A stretch of 60,000 bases of DNA from Liolophura sinensis (lineage: Eukaryota; Mollusca; Polyplacophora; Chitonida; Chitonidae): contig NC_088300.1 of assembly GCF_032854445.1 (NCBI RefSeq), forward strand, positions 56,148,984 to 56,208,983, written 5' to 3'. This document shows positions 1 to 12,700 of the stretch, in pieces. Within the stretch, counting starts at the first letter, position 1, and each line of letters starts with the position of its first letter. A model generated the notes under the pieces. That model searched no databases, was not told the origin of the DNA, and worked only from the letters and a program-made list of their open reading frames with translations. The translations under genes and the position numbers were made by a program.

Positions 1-94
1 TATAAGGAGGTATCGCTTATCTGAGAGTTAAACAAGCCCCTTATTTCTCATCTTTACTCTCAGATAGTGGTGCCCTTAAAAAAACCTCATCCGG

Positions 95-257
95 TGATTT
101 AGAGGTCTCATCCTGCCCACAAGAAGATCACATCCTGCAAGGATATTTTCTCATTCTGCCAGGATAAGGTCTAGTCCTGCCAGGATAAGATCTCATCCTG
201 CCAGAATAAGGTCCTCATCCTGCTATAATAAGGTCTCATCCTGCTAGAATAAGGTAA
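95..257. repeat. Short tandem repeat, about 21-26 bp unit
   Basis: Six or so imperfect units built on the pattern TCATCCTGCCAGGATAAGG follow one another, with point changes (CCTGCTAGAATAAGG, CCTGCAAGGATA) and small length differences. The array lies in what would be GCAT intron 3. No coding potential is seen here. Confidence 0.75.
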
Positions 258-1480
258 GGTATTGTCTGTACAAGTAGAAAGTCAGCACATGGTTCGAGTC
301 ATGTTCCTGGATTAAGGTCTACGTGTGTAAGACAAAATGCTTGATACAACTTACTAGATGACCACTCACCTGTCATGTTTCGATGTTTGAAGCGATATTT
401 CTGTGCCTTGCACCAGCCTCTATCCCATCTATAATGGAGGCATGGTTCAGCTCATCTGAGATAACAGCATCATCAGCATTCAACAATACCTCAAATAGCC
501 CAGCATTGGCATCAAAACAGCTGCTAATAAAATAGCATCATCCCTTTCATGAAATTTTGCTATTTTACTTTCTAAATCTTTATGTATGTCCTGAAAAAAA
601 AATAAAGACAACAAATTTCTGCAATACTTAGCATTGTAAAAATTTACTGATCTGAACATCATTTCATCAAAATGTTTATAATAAATATTAAATATCAGTG
701 GTAAATTTATCTTGCTTGGAAGGAAGCCTGCAACAATAAATTGAAAGCTCTGTAAAATGTGTTTCATTGGAACACGCCAAGATAAATCCATACAAAATCC
801 ACAAAAAATGCTCAGTGGCTTCAGTGATTTAGCCATGAGACAAAATCTTTGACTATGTCAGTATCATTGTAAGTATGAACAGATAACAGCCATATCTCAG
901 TGTCATATTGTAATGTGATGCACTAATGCTTGGAACATACAGCCTTTACCTTATAGGAAAATTCCAGAAAATAATTCTGGCATAACATGCTGGAAGCTAC
1001 TACGAACTACACCCTTTGACATTATAACTTAATGTGCAAAGCCCCTGTATGTCAGAATAAAAGACCCACTGAAGTCTTTCCAATTTGTCTACTCCAGCAC
1101 TCAAGTTTGGAGGCCACCATTATTGCCTAGATGAACACTTTAATTTAAAGCAAGTCACCTTTCAACACACCATAAAAAGATTTGTGCGTTACAGCCTTAT
1201 CTCAGAGGTGATCATTAACTATACTGGTATGTGTTTTAACCTTACCTGAGTGCCACAGATAAAACGCACAGAGCTAAGCCCTGCCCCATGTGTGTCCAAG
1301 GCTTCTTGCCAGCCTCTACCACTGCTGGGTCATTCTGTGAAAGAATTAGATGAACAACTGTATTAACTAAACTTAATCAACTATAATACACATGGATATT
1401 CTATAACAACTCCCTGTAACACACAAACACTCTAGGAAACTCAATTAGTGGTATTTACCACTACACTTTACTTCTTGTAG

Positions 1481-1690
1481 TATTTATTTGATTAATTGGC
1501 CTTTTATGCTGAACTCAAGAACATTTCACTCATACAATGGCAGCCAGCATTATGCCAGGAGGCAACCGAGCAAAGCCCATGGAAACCATGACCATCGATA
1601 GATTGCTGACAGGCCTTAACACTTATGGTTGGTGAGGAAGCCAGCAGAAAGCGGTCTTGAACTTGCAGCAACCACATTGGTCAGAGGTTT
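1481..1690 (-). repeat. tRNA-derived SINE copy, old
   Basis: Reverse-orientation copy of the SINE seen best at 29516-29780 and 13904-14175. It keeps the tail (TTATTTGATTAATTGG), the CTCAAGAACATTTCACTCATA block and the GCCAGCATTATG block, but it is diverged and lacks a clear tRNA head. It lies in GCAT intron 1/2 sequence. Confidence 0.8.
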
Positions 1691-2050
1691 CACATTAACA
1701 TTATCTTGAAGTGTTGCTGTATCATCAGGGGCCGATTGTTCAATGTCCTAAGAAAACGTCTATTAGGACAAATCCCCGATTAGCCAATTAAATACTTGGG
1801 TTGTTCGTCTGACAGCCTATTTAATGTCTATTACCCGGTATAAAGAAACACTATGATCACAGTTTCTCACAACATTCTATTCTTTAAGCTAGTTGCAGAT
1901 ATTCCGCTGTCTGTAAAATCAGTCACTTTCACTACCAAAGCTGCATTTCCTTAGTGACAAGTTACAATACAAGCCCTACTCATTGATACGTTGTACGTCT
2001 ATATTATTGCAAGGAAAGTGCAGTTAGAATACTTTTTCTAATTCCAATAT

Positions 2051-2261
2051 GTTAAACTGCACGAGCCTGGTTTTGACGGCCAAATTTCATTGCCTTGGTC
2101 AGTGTCATAATTTTGCAAAACTACTGGCATGCTGGACAACAAAAGTTGGTGAGTAATTTGTTTTACAACATTCCAGCATTTTGATTTTGGTTTTTGAATA
2201 ATTATGATGTCACCCAAAGCAATGAGCTCTTGGTGTCAAAACCATGTTTATGCAGTTTAAC
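2051..2261. repeat. Nested hairpin (long imperfect inverted repeat)
   Basis: The left arm begins GTTAAACTGCACGAGCCTGG and continues with TTTTGACGGCC and CATAATTTTGCAAAAC. The right arm, reverse-complemented, begins GTTAAACTGCATAAACATGG with TTTTGACACC and CATAATTATTCAAAAAC. The arms are about 100 bases each, so a transcript could fold into a long imperfect hairpin. It resembles a small palindromic MITE. Confidence 0.65.
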
Positions 2262-2687
2262 ACTATGAGTCTGAAAAAGTGTTATTTCATTTCTGTGAAT
2301 GAATATGGACTTCCATATATGATACAGGTGACTGGCTAAATGAAATAGACTATCCTAGCTGGCATTCAGCACAATTACTGGTAATGCCATGCAAGTATTT
2401 GCCTATGATACTATTAAACACATGTAATATGTACAACATGGTCCATGGTACAACTACTCAGATTTGTCAGAAATTATTTACATATGTACAGCTTCAAAGA
2501 AAAGATCATCTTTAACTGAAGTATGTCTCATCTAAGAAGCCATTTCATAGAGATTTCGTATGTGGCTTTCATGTTTTTTGGGGGGCATACTGAATAGACT
2601 GAAGCACAGATTCTTTTTAGTCTTTTAAACGTGATCTAACTATAGTGTGATCCACACTATATAAATATATATATGAGTGTGCGAGAG

Positions 2688-2712
2688 TGTATGTGTGTGT
2701 GTGTGTGTGTAT
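2688..2712. repeat. (TG)n microsatellite
   Basis: An uninterrupted run of TG dinucleotides follows a TATATATA stretch, inside the inverted-repeat element of GCAT intron 1. Confidence 0.9.
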
Positions 2713-4127
2713 AAATGTTGACTTTTTCTGATGTGGAGAAAAGATAGAATGAAAAAAACAAATGAGCCATCTCAACATTCTACAATTGTTCTATGGAAAA
2801 TTAGGTTCCTGTAGATATTAATTAGTCCTTCCTGTTTTTAGGGGAGATCAGCCTGGGTAATGCTGCATGCGGGGCAGGTCCAGACTGTTGCAAATATTTT
2901 TAATTCTATCTATTAGGTAAATATTTACTACAGTCACCCACCCCACCCATGCAGTCGCAACAGCCCTGAAAATCTACATGTATATAACACTCCACTCAAG
3001 CATGCAACAATTGCGTTTCCTCTATTATCAGCAGGTACAGGTAAGTTTAAACCTCGGAAATAACAAGTGTAGAGGTTAATAAACATGTCTGCGTGCCAGG
3101 AGGAGTTTCCTTTTGTTAGACCTCGTCCTTACTATATATGAATGGCATTAGACAATGTGTAGGCCTGTAAGGTTAATTACTCTGTGCATTCAACCCGGAT
3201 AACCCCCGAGCTCTTGTGCACATGTCTGAGAGGGAAATATCACAAAAGTAGCTCTTGCATTACTTCCAAAGACTCGAAATTTGTGCTTCCGACTATCAAA
3301 TAACTTGGTATGAATACACTTTTCATTTTCCTGTTTTGGTTGGCTTAATCTTGTTTCATGAAAGCTGATCAGAAAGTATATCAAAACTCTGTCAAAGAAA
3401 TTGGTCACCCTGTCCCCTTTAATTTTTCCTTGGTATGTGACGTCCACATGGTTACCAGGAAGTATGCGATGTTAATAGTGCAATGCATTGTGGGAAACGA
3501 CACACTTGCTAATCAGGGATTTCCATCTAATAGTGCTTTTTGTTAATAGCCGTTCGATTTGGCATCTCAGAAACTGGACTAATCGTCCATCTTAGGTAAT
3601 CTAATATTAAGAGTTAATAGGTGATATTGGTGTTTAATTTAATAGGCTGTCGAACAACAGGCCCCAGATTATTTATTTACTTCATGTCATGCACCATACA
3701 AGAATATTTCACTTATAGAATTATAGGTAGAGGAAAGTAAGCAGAGTTTGTATCGGGAAATCACCTCACCTTGCAGGACATAACAAAACATGACATGACA
3801 AAACATGACTTATAGCCACATTTCAACCAGGAAAAGCTGGATTTGAACACATGGCAATATTGGCCTGCATCATTAATGACTAATATACAGGTATATACAT
3901 ACAGACAAACCAAGATAGTTGTTGGCACAGAAGTTGAGGATTTTTCCCTGTTGCCCAGCCACCTGTATATTAGCATCCTGCGAGCTGATAATGACTCTCT
4001 CAGACTTCCAAGTGCCAGCATCCCGAATACTCTCTAACTGAACGTCTATCTGTGCCTTAGCTACGCTGGCTGCCTGGCTCATACAACGCCCAGAATGGAG
4101 GGACAACACCCGAGGCAGGAGCCTCAA

Positions 4128-6700
4128 ACCTAATGGAGAGACAGTGACAAGATCAAACAGTATGAATATGGTTGTTAGGTAGGATCCATTTCGTCAATGA
4201 AACTTCCCAGCTGACGCTTAACTGTGAGCTCATGCTTATTCATTCTCATTCTTTTTATATACTTTATACCTACCATGCTACTTAAAGATAACTTCACTAA
4301 TATGGGCTGAAAGTTTGCAACTGCCCCAGCAATAGTTAGATTTGAACTTGGGACTGAAAGTTGTAGCTTAATCTGTGGCAAGTGCCTGATTCATCCAGCT
4401 TTCATAAACAAGCATTTTCTCTCTCTTTCCTAAAATCTGAAAACATTTACGACAGGTTAAAATCAAAGATGATTTGAGGATCTGTTGATGTTTCAATAAT
4501 GTCATCAAGTGCACACACTATGCATTATGAGCTTAAAATAGGGTCAGTTCAGATCAAGAAGATGGTATTATACAGTTCATCCAATCATCATACAGATGTG
4601 TTATACTGATATATGATTTAAGCCTTGATGAGGCATGTCAACAAATCTAAGGAAGCTCAGCACACATACATGTGGGCACCTGTAAACATATGGTACACAT
4701 TACACTGAAAGACAACACTAATAAGCATTCACTATCTACAAGTCTCAATTCAAAGCTTAAATGACTCTGGAAATAACCAATGTGGCAATATCCAAATAGC
4801 ACATGCAATTTTCCACATGGTCTCCATGTTTCATGGAAATCCAATCATAACCGTAGGAAGACACATGTTCACAAGAACTCGCTAGTAGAAGTCCCGATGG
4901 TATGTTTAACGGCAACAACTTCGGACATAACTGATTCAGCTCAACCCAAACAGCACATGCAATTCCTCACATGACTTCTGCCATGCCTGCGAAGTTTGAT
5001 GAAAATCCAAACATAGCTGTAAGAGGAGATTCATTAACAATGTAAAAGGAAAGATAAGCTGGATGTTCGCACCCTAACACCCAGCTTCGGTCATTTGAAA
5101 TTCCACGTGGACAATTTCAATAAAAAACAGCTTGAATCCTACCTCATGTTTGCTAGCCACCGATTCCCTGATATGAACAAACCATAAACATGTCAAAGCC
5201 AGCATGCGTAAACCATCTTTCAACAGTAATCCAGCAAGTATAAACTTGTGAATCGGGCAAAATGAGTAAACGGAATGTTGGGTGGGATAAAATTTTCGTG
5301 GCCCATCACCGTGAACATGGCAGACATTGGTTTGGTTTGCCTGATTCAAAAGTTTAAACGACTGGATTACTGTTGAAAGATGGTTTACCGATGCCAGCTT
5401 TGGCATATTTACTGTTTGTCCGTATCAGTGGATCGGTGGATAGCAAAAATAAGGTAGGGCTCCAGCCTGTAGTAAAAGGGTTGACCATATGACCGAAGCT
5501 GGACGTTACGGTAGCAACGTCCCGCTTAATTTCAGCTACTATGTAACAACTACTGCAGACAGACAGACTGACAGACAGACAACCTCGAGGGATAAAAAGG
5601 ACATGGAGAAAATATACAGCTTTAGCTACAGTTATCACACGGGCATAGCCCTTGAAAGAATAAAAATATGTCTTATTTATTGTGATTACCACGTAGAATG
5701 AAGAGTGGTAGTATTGGTGCATGTTGATGTCACATAAAGTGTAAACCATCTACTGCTTGCTGTCCAATCAACAGCCGACAGTCCGACACACCTCCGGTTT
5801 GGGCCATCCACACTCACCACCACTGCAATCAGGATTCTGGTCAATAACCCGCTGCCAACAGACAAGTAGCTAAACTTGCAATCTGAAAACCCCAACCACC
5901 CGATCCTGGTGATGAACTAAATCACATACTTGTTAAGCACTTACAAGTGGGCAGTTGGGAAATCATGGCGTTCAGTCGTTGATGTTTCAAGTATGTCTTT
6001 CTAGTACAGGTTCGCGACATAAGATTTATAACTACCCTTTTTTACGGAAAATAACAAACGGCGTCTATCTAACACCCAATTGCTATATATTTCTTAATGT
6101 TTAACTGTAAAAAATCCTGTACATAATGACTAACCAACTTTGTTCGTTGGATCTAGACAAGTAGGTTACGGATTTGCTAGTCAATTAATGAAATGGTCCT
6201 CTTCGGATAGATATACATGTATTGAATTTTATGCAAACATTTGTACATGTTAACCTTAAGGGATACATGAAATGCTTTGGCTTTATTTCTTAATTTGCAG
6301 ATTGTCATGTGTAATGACATATTACAGCGCAAACAAATTTTTCAACTTTCACTCTGGGGTGTAAAAATGGCTTCAAAGTACAGTTTTTTTAAGGCCCCAG
6401 CCGTCAGTCCGGAAATTAAGTAGCTTGTGGTGGTGGCGTCAACGATGACCCCTGTTTCAAAAGAATTCTGTAGCGGGACAGACCGAATGGGTTTGGCCCA
6501 ATGTGGGTGGCGGGGTAGGAAACCCACCGAATGTGGGAGGACGGGGGTGCTAAACTGATTTGAAGAAGCCATGCAGTATCTGTGTACACATAATTTTCTT
6601 CATTTGGCATAATCTTTGTTTTAGAGTGCCTGTTCATGTATCTATTAACCCCCATTATTAATGGAATCAACCAAGACTATGCCCTTGACCTCGGTTTGCT
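4128..6700. other. Intergenic region between GCAT and NCAPD3
   Basis: No gene is recognised. The stretch holds two diverged direct copies of a GCACATGCAATT..CACATG..GAAAATCCAA..CATA segment (about 4798-4860 and 4951-5025), and an inverted pair CAGCTTCGGTCAT (5090-5102) / ATGACCGAAGCTG (5489-5501). A short CAGA-type run lies at 5560-5582. Open frames here are short and their codon use is unconvincing. The two genes are divergent, and the last 50 bases hold the NCAPD3 promoter motifs. Confidence 0.6.
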
Positions 6701-6727
6701 TTTGGCGGGGAAATCAAAATGGCGGAC
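6701..6727 (+). promoter_or_regulatory. E2F-like site plus YY1-like start-codon motif of NCAPD3
   Basis: TTTGGCGGGGAAA (6701-6713) fits the E2F core TTTSSCGS, six bases upstream of the ATG. CAAAATGGCGGAC spans the initiator codon (6719-6721) and fits the YY1 consensus AANATGGCGGC. No TATA box is placed suitably. Both motifs are common in metazoan cell-cycle promoters, which suits a condensin subunit. Function is inferred from the motifs alone. Confidence 0.55.
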
Positions 6728-9700
6728 ACTGAAAAAACTCTTGACGTTTTGTCGTCATTGCCATTTGGAAAATACGATGATGGTGAGAAATTTCGAAATC
6801 CAAGTGTAAACATAAATGTTTTGTTTGCTCCTTTTCATTTCATATAACTTGAAGTCATGAATACATTGTTGTCGCACACAGTCTTGTATCGAAATAATAT
6901 AGTACAACAACAACGTTGGAGTCGCGATGCTAACAGTGTTTAATTTGTGCTCAAGCCGATTGACTTTGTTATCGAACAAGCCTTATGCAAATAAACGACT
7001 ACCGAAAAAACCGGCTTTCTGCATCTAACCTGGGACTATTATATAATAGTCCCAGATCTACCGCACCGCCGTCATATGAGGCCAGGTAAAACCATTAACA
7101 TACCATCGTTCCATCGCCTTCCGATGACTTGATGACACGAAGCTTTGCATCATTGTGCCATTTACCTTGAGACAAGTGACGTAGTGCACTATGGTACATA
7201 CATTTTATTCTATATCATGAATTCCAGCATAGCGGAATATTTTGGGATGGTGTCTCAGTTCTTGTTTATATGCTGTTATGTTACACTGTACTGATCACGA
7301 CATAAACTTAATGTTTATAGCAGCAACAATTAATAACCAAATATTTTAAGAAACCAGTGGCATATAGTGCAATTTGTTTATTATTCAGAGCTCTGCTCAA
7401 GATGGCATTAGGGACCTAGGAGTGTGTGACATTGAAGCCTTCGTGGCTATAATAAATCTATTCTAAAGTGAGTAGGGACAAACGATGGTGGTGCAGTGGG
7501 CGCGGAAAGCAGGTCTTTAGTTTGGTGTCTAATCGGCCTGGACCTTTGTTGAGTATAAACTTCATGTTGTAAGCAACAAGACTCCAACGACACTAGGCCA
7601 GTATAAGAAAATGTGTTGGAGTCTTGCAGGGCTAGTGAGACCCTTGAAACGTCGATTGTGCTTATTCATACTCAACAAAGGTCCGGGCCAGTTGTCTGTC
7701 ATCAAACAAGTATTGCACAAATAAAATACACCAACCTGAAGACCTGCTTTCCGCACCCATCGCACCGCCACCATACGTCTCTAACAATGGTGTACCTTAA
7801 CGGTTGCTCGATTGCTCGGGGTAAGCAGAAAATGTGTCAGGCAGCCAACCATGCAGACTTGCCTGCCCGGCTGGGCAAGTATATTTCTATCACCAATCAG
7901 CAATGTTTCCAGCATCCTATTTGCTGAAACTAAACTTCTTGCGTATGGCATTGAGCATCGATGCCATCAAATAAATAAATAAATAAATTTGTTGAATCAA
8001 ATCATCTGCTGAGGCATAATCAAAACGAACTTTGGAATAAAATGGCTGTCAGAATAACCAGAAATAGGCTACATTTTTTGTTATAATTGTTATCTCCACT
8101 CTCCATGCTCTAGAAGGTGTTGCTGTACACTCTTTTGATTACCCAACATAACAAAATTTCACCATTCTTGGAGAATGTACTTCTGATTTGTGGTTGAAAA
8201 AACCCCACAAACTGAAAAAAACATTTTAAATAGAACTTTGTATACTACCCTAATTCATTAACTTTTTTCGCATATGAAAGCGCAAATTTCAGTGCAATTG
8301 AATTTTATGTACCATTATATTTTTGGGGTGAAGTAAAAGCCACATTGGTTGGGTTGGCCATTTTCAGAGCTCATAAAATGTATGCAATCAAACAGCATTA
8401 AAAAGTAATAAAAATAGTAAATTATTTCACAATGAAAGCAATACCAGTTGAAGATTGGAAGTTGAGTTTTACTGAGACATCATTAATAACTTTGATACAA
8501 AAAATTAAATTATGACTGACATGGTACATAAGTGTACCTAATGAGGGAAATTGTGCTTTATTTTTTTTTCTTTCATTATCTCTCTTGACAGAGTGGGTGA
8601 AAAGTGCATGGGAAAAAGATTTCACAGACATTGATCCTCTTAGTCTGGAACTAGAGAGCGACTTGGGTGAAAATGACTACTACATTGAGAGTTTGCACAA
8701 AGTTTGCAGTGTTTTTGACACATGGATTCGTGAGAAAAAGGGCAGCAGAGAAGAAGGTATGGAAACAGCTAGAGAAGATAAAATGCCACATCACAATAAC
8801 TTTCTTTTGAACATATAAGAGGAGGCATTGTGATGATCAGGGAAAGTCGGAGTTATGGTGACTTTTTTTTTGTATAGCTTGGGTTGAGTATGTACATGTA
8901 TATGTGCATGGAAGTACTGCATTGTAGTTTGTTGTACTCAGGGTGGAGGGCCGCATCATATGAGAGAAATGTTCATGGGTACGGCATAACATATGAGTCT
9001 TATAAGTAAATCAAGGTGAGGGTATATCTTGAGGGCTGGGTACTTGGGTTACACTTCTATTCGTATATCGCCTATTAGTGTGTTAAATTTTTTTTTTTAA
9101 GATCAGATCGTCTGTGCTATCTTGTAACTTTTTGTTTTCCTTTAACGTGTATGGAAATGTTATTCTGAGTTAAATGCAAAAAAAAGTTATCTTTAAATCA
9201 AATCTTCACAAAAAGTGTTTGGTCTTATTACAGCAGTAATTTAAAAATTGTGTGTTTCATTACAATCAGGCTTCTGGACTGTCTTGGTGGAGAATGACCT
9301 GTCTTACAAGAGTTTCACTGCTTTTCTGGCCTATCTGATGGAAGTTGGACATAGGGTCAGACATCTACCTTCATATCATTCTCATTCATCATGGTTTTTT
9401 TGCTTGTGTTACATGTCAATGTTAATACTATCAAGTCAAGACCACATACAGCATAATGGTGCACAAAATGAAATTTTTAAGAATTGATGCTACAATTAAC
9501 CCAAATAAACAGAACAAAAAATCAATAAAAAAATATAATTTTGGCCAAATTGAACCAGTTCAACCTTGTTAAATTTTGGGAGAAGGGGGTGCACAAGTAG
9601 AGTCATTTTTTTTCCCTGCTAAAATGGGCTCATTTTATCTATTTTATTTTTTTCAGAGGGAGGCAAACAGTCATCAGCGAGAAGCAGGGTTACTGGCAGC

Positions 9701-12700
9701 TTCAAATTACTTCAAGCTGGTAACTGTTCCAGGTAAGCTTTAAAGATTTTTTCAGTGCGAAGTAAGGCAAAGTATTTTGAGAAATTGTAATGTTCAGTTG
9801 GAGTTTTTTCCTCATAAGTCATAAGGTTTGGTATATGCAAATATAGCAAAAACTCAGTGCTTAAGCTTTTCATGATAAAGTTTGATTTGTATGTTTTCAA
9901 ATAGTAATATTTAAAAACCTGTTTTCATCATATCAGTCACGTTCCACCATGACATAATCACATCCTGTTGTATAGCATTGTACAGTGTTGGGTATTTCGC
10001 CGAAACTTTCCATGATGAAAGCGAGATGTGGCTGTATAGAGTTACTTGAGATACTAAATTTTTACATTAACGAGATAATGCAAAACTTAAGTTGATGCTA
10101 CCCCAAACGGAGCATCAACCTTGGAACACCCCCTTTATACTGTTGTGCTTACATGTATGTAAAACCTTACCATAATACGTGCAGTACTTTTTGAAATACC
10201 ACTAGACAGGGTTGGTATCTCAGTCAATACAGCGTGTATTGAGGTGTTTGTTTTCTTCTTGCATACATGAAAGCCACAATATCACAATGAGAATGTTATG
10301 GGAATGTTTCATTTCTGAAATTTGGTTTGTATTATTTGGACTACTAAAAATCCCTGTGTATATTGCCACTAAACTTTCAGTATCTCTAAATTTAAGAAAG
10401 ATTACCAATAGATTATCCATAAAATTTGGTTTGACAGAAACTGTTTTATGAAATTAATGCAGAGTGATTTTTTCATCTGACAGTAAACTTTTCCTCTAGC
10501 TTATATAACTTCTATTTCTTTTCATTATATATTTGCTTGTTGACTGCAATTGACAAGCCAACAAGAACCCTATATGTTTTGTTGTATTCATGCCAAAGTT
10601 ATAGAATATAAATTGGTTCAACGGTGCTATTCTTCCTTACATACTCATGCGCTCTTTGTTTGAAGGTAGTGGTGCTTTTAAGCTGTTCCACCCAATGCTG
10701 TTTCAAAGAGGCATGGATATGCTGAAATCCTGGACTAGTCTCAGTAAGACCTTTGTGAATAGCACATTATTTCTATTATTATTATTATCAGTTAATGTTA
10801 TGTAATTGAGGTTTGCTTTATATAAATTCAGTTGATTTTTTCCAAATATGTAAAAAGAAATTCCATGCTTATGAAATGAAAATTTTAGTGTATAAAAACC
10901 TCAACTTGATTGTTTTATTACGAAGTATACTATAATGTCAGCTGTGAAAAAACCTCAGATATTCTGTATGCTTACCTTATTGTCAGAGAACTCAGTTTCT
11001 CTGGATTTGTTGAGTGTGCTGTATTGTAGGTTCTGGTCAGAGGAAACGCCAGGCTAACATCTCCAGTTCCCAGCTAAGCAGTAAGGAGGGCCGTGGGAAG
11101 AGGGCAAAACGATCCACAATCACTCATGACCCTGTGGTAAGCCTGCATGGCAAAGCATTAAGCACAGATTCTCCTGTTAAAAAGCTGACAACCATGTAGT
11201 AACCCTGCTTTTAAGTTGCAGAGATTTTGAGTGTCAAAACATAATCACCCTCTTCTGTCATCTTGCCGGCAACCCAGGCTGAGCAAAAGTAACTGATCCT
11301 AAGTTAACTCTACAGGACAAAAAGAAAGAAAAACTCCTGACTGACCTACCCAGCTTTAAGAACAACGGCTTGTTACCTGCAACAAACAACTTTTGAGTGA
11401 AGGCTTAAATGAGTAATTATTTTTAATACCAATTCTGTCATTGTTTGCCAAAAAAGTGCAAATGATTATTGTTGGCATCTGTTAATGTTGAAGTACAATG
11501 TTTGACTTGCTGGCCATGCATATCGGTTCATTTTGCTTCACTTGTGAACTATGACATTTTGTTTAGGTGGAGTTTAGTGATGAGGATGAAGAAGGAGATG
11601 CTCTTACTGGAGCTGAAATCAGCCGCATCAAGAAGGCCATTCTATCCCTCCTCAAGGTGCTGAAACACTGACATGAGAAACCATTTAAAGGTTTTCATAC
11701 AGCAAAAGATAATGTTTGTCCTAAACAAAACTTGACTTTTGGGGGAAATAAAGATCATAAAATATTAGTGTAGATACTGGAACTTCAGATAGATATTTCC
11801 AGTGGGGTATCATCCTACTATTCACACAAACCTCAAAGCGGCTTCGTAAAATCAGTAGAACTCTGAGAATCAGGCTAAGTGCTTAACTTAGTCATGGATG
11901 AAGCTTTATATGATTTACATTATTTTAAGAAATGCTGGAAAGAAAATGAATGAACAGATTTAAAGTGAAAATGTGTATTTCTTTGTCTCTATGTTCATGT
12001 AGTTATTCCTTTGGAAAAGAATGTATTCTTTGTTTACTGATTATTTCCCAGGATTTTATTCAACTGCTGGAGAATTTCTCATTGAATCAGTCTGATTCAT
12101 CCAGCCATTACGCTGTATCAGTTTTATCAGAGCTGACAAATGTCGACCCAGAGCTGTTTGATGGTGATTTTGAAAGGTAAACGGCAAGTGTGATTTTTCC
12201 AAAATAACAAAATCACCACCCTCATACAAATGAAATATTCTTGAGAAGGGAATAAACTCCAGTCAAATAAATAAATAAACATATTTATTCCTCAACCTTT
12301 TCTCTGATGAAAGATCAATTTTTGTATAATTTATGCACATTTTTAATTTGATTTTAGAGACAAATGTACTTTGGCTGGATTGTCCAGTTTCAGGGCTTCA
12401 CAAAAAGTATAATTTTATCAGTCAACACAGAACAATATGTTTGAATAAACATTATGCAAACAGAGGAAGAGGGTAAAAAATTACAGTAACAATATCTCAG
12501 GTCAGGCTTCTACACAGGATAGGTTTATCCACTGTCCAAAACAGTCTTAATTTACTTGTGATTTTAATGCACCATTTCAACCCATAACAAATGATAATCA
12601 CCATGTATTTCCACACTTCATATGTTGTAAAAGTATGCTGATTGAGCCCACTTGTCTATCATTCATAAATTGACATATACAATAAATGAGTGATTTGGGT

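Larger units (their letters stand above)
1727..3665. mobile_element. Candidate non-autonomous element with terminal inverted repeats
   Basis: The left edge starts GGGGCCGATTGTTC and carries a second arm-like block (TTGTTCGTCTGACAGCCTAT, about 1800-1830). The right edge at 3620-3665, read on the other strand, gives GGGGCCTGTTGTTCGACAGC followed by CTATTAAATTAAACACC. The arms match imperfectly over some 40 bases. No transposase-like reading frame lies inside, and no clear target duplication is seen. The interior holds a hairpin element (2051-2261) and a TG microsatellite. The whole lies in GCAT intron 1. Confidence 0.5.
370..4127 (-). pseudogene. GCAT: GCAT (glycine C-acetyltransferase), 5' part, frame-damaged
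   Basis: GCAT is a PLP enzyme of the mitochondrial matrix; with threonine dehydrogenase it splits 2-amino-3-ketobutyrate and CoA into glycine and acetyl-CoA. Exon 1 (3903-4127) encodes a basic presequence-like start, then GTWKSERVI and LNFCANNYLGLS, both signatures of the family. Its donor is GTATGT. Exon 2 (1246-1334) encodes NDPAVVEAGKK and, one base out of frame, GAGLSSVRFICGTQ; it is 89 nt where 90 is needed. Exon 3 (370-590) encodes [20 protein letters not shown], then in other frames [11 protein letters not shown] and [13 protein letters not shown]; it is 221 nt where 220 is needed, through one deletion and two insertions. The first codon of the presequence reads TTG; the next in-frame ATG is at 4080-4082 and would remove the targeting segment. 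Splice sites look normal. Exons after 3, including the PLP lysine, lie outside the window. A local assembly fault is the alternative, but the other two genes show no such lesions. Confidence 0.72.
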
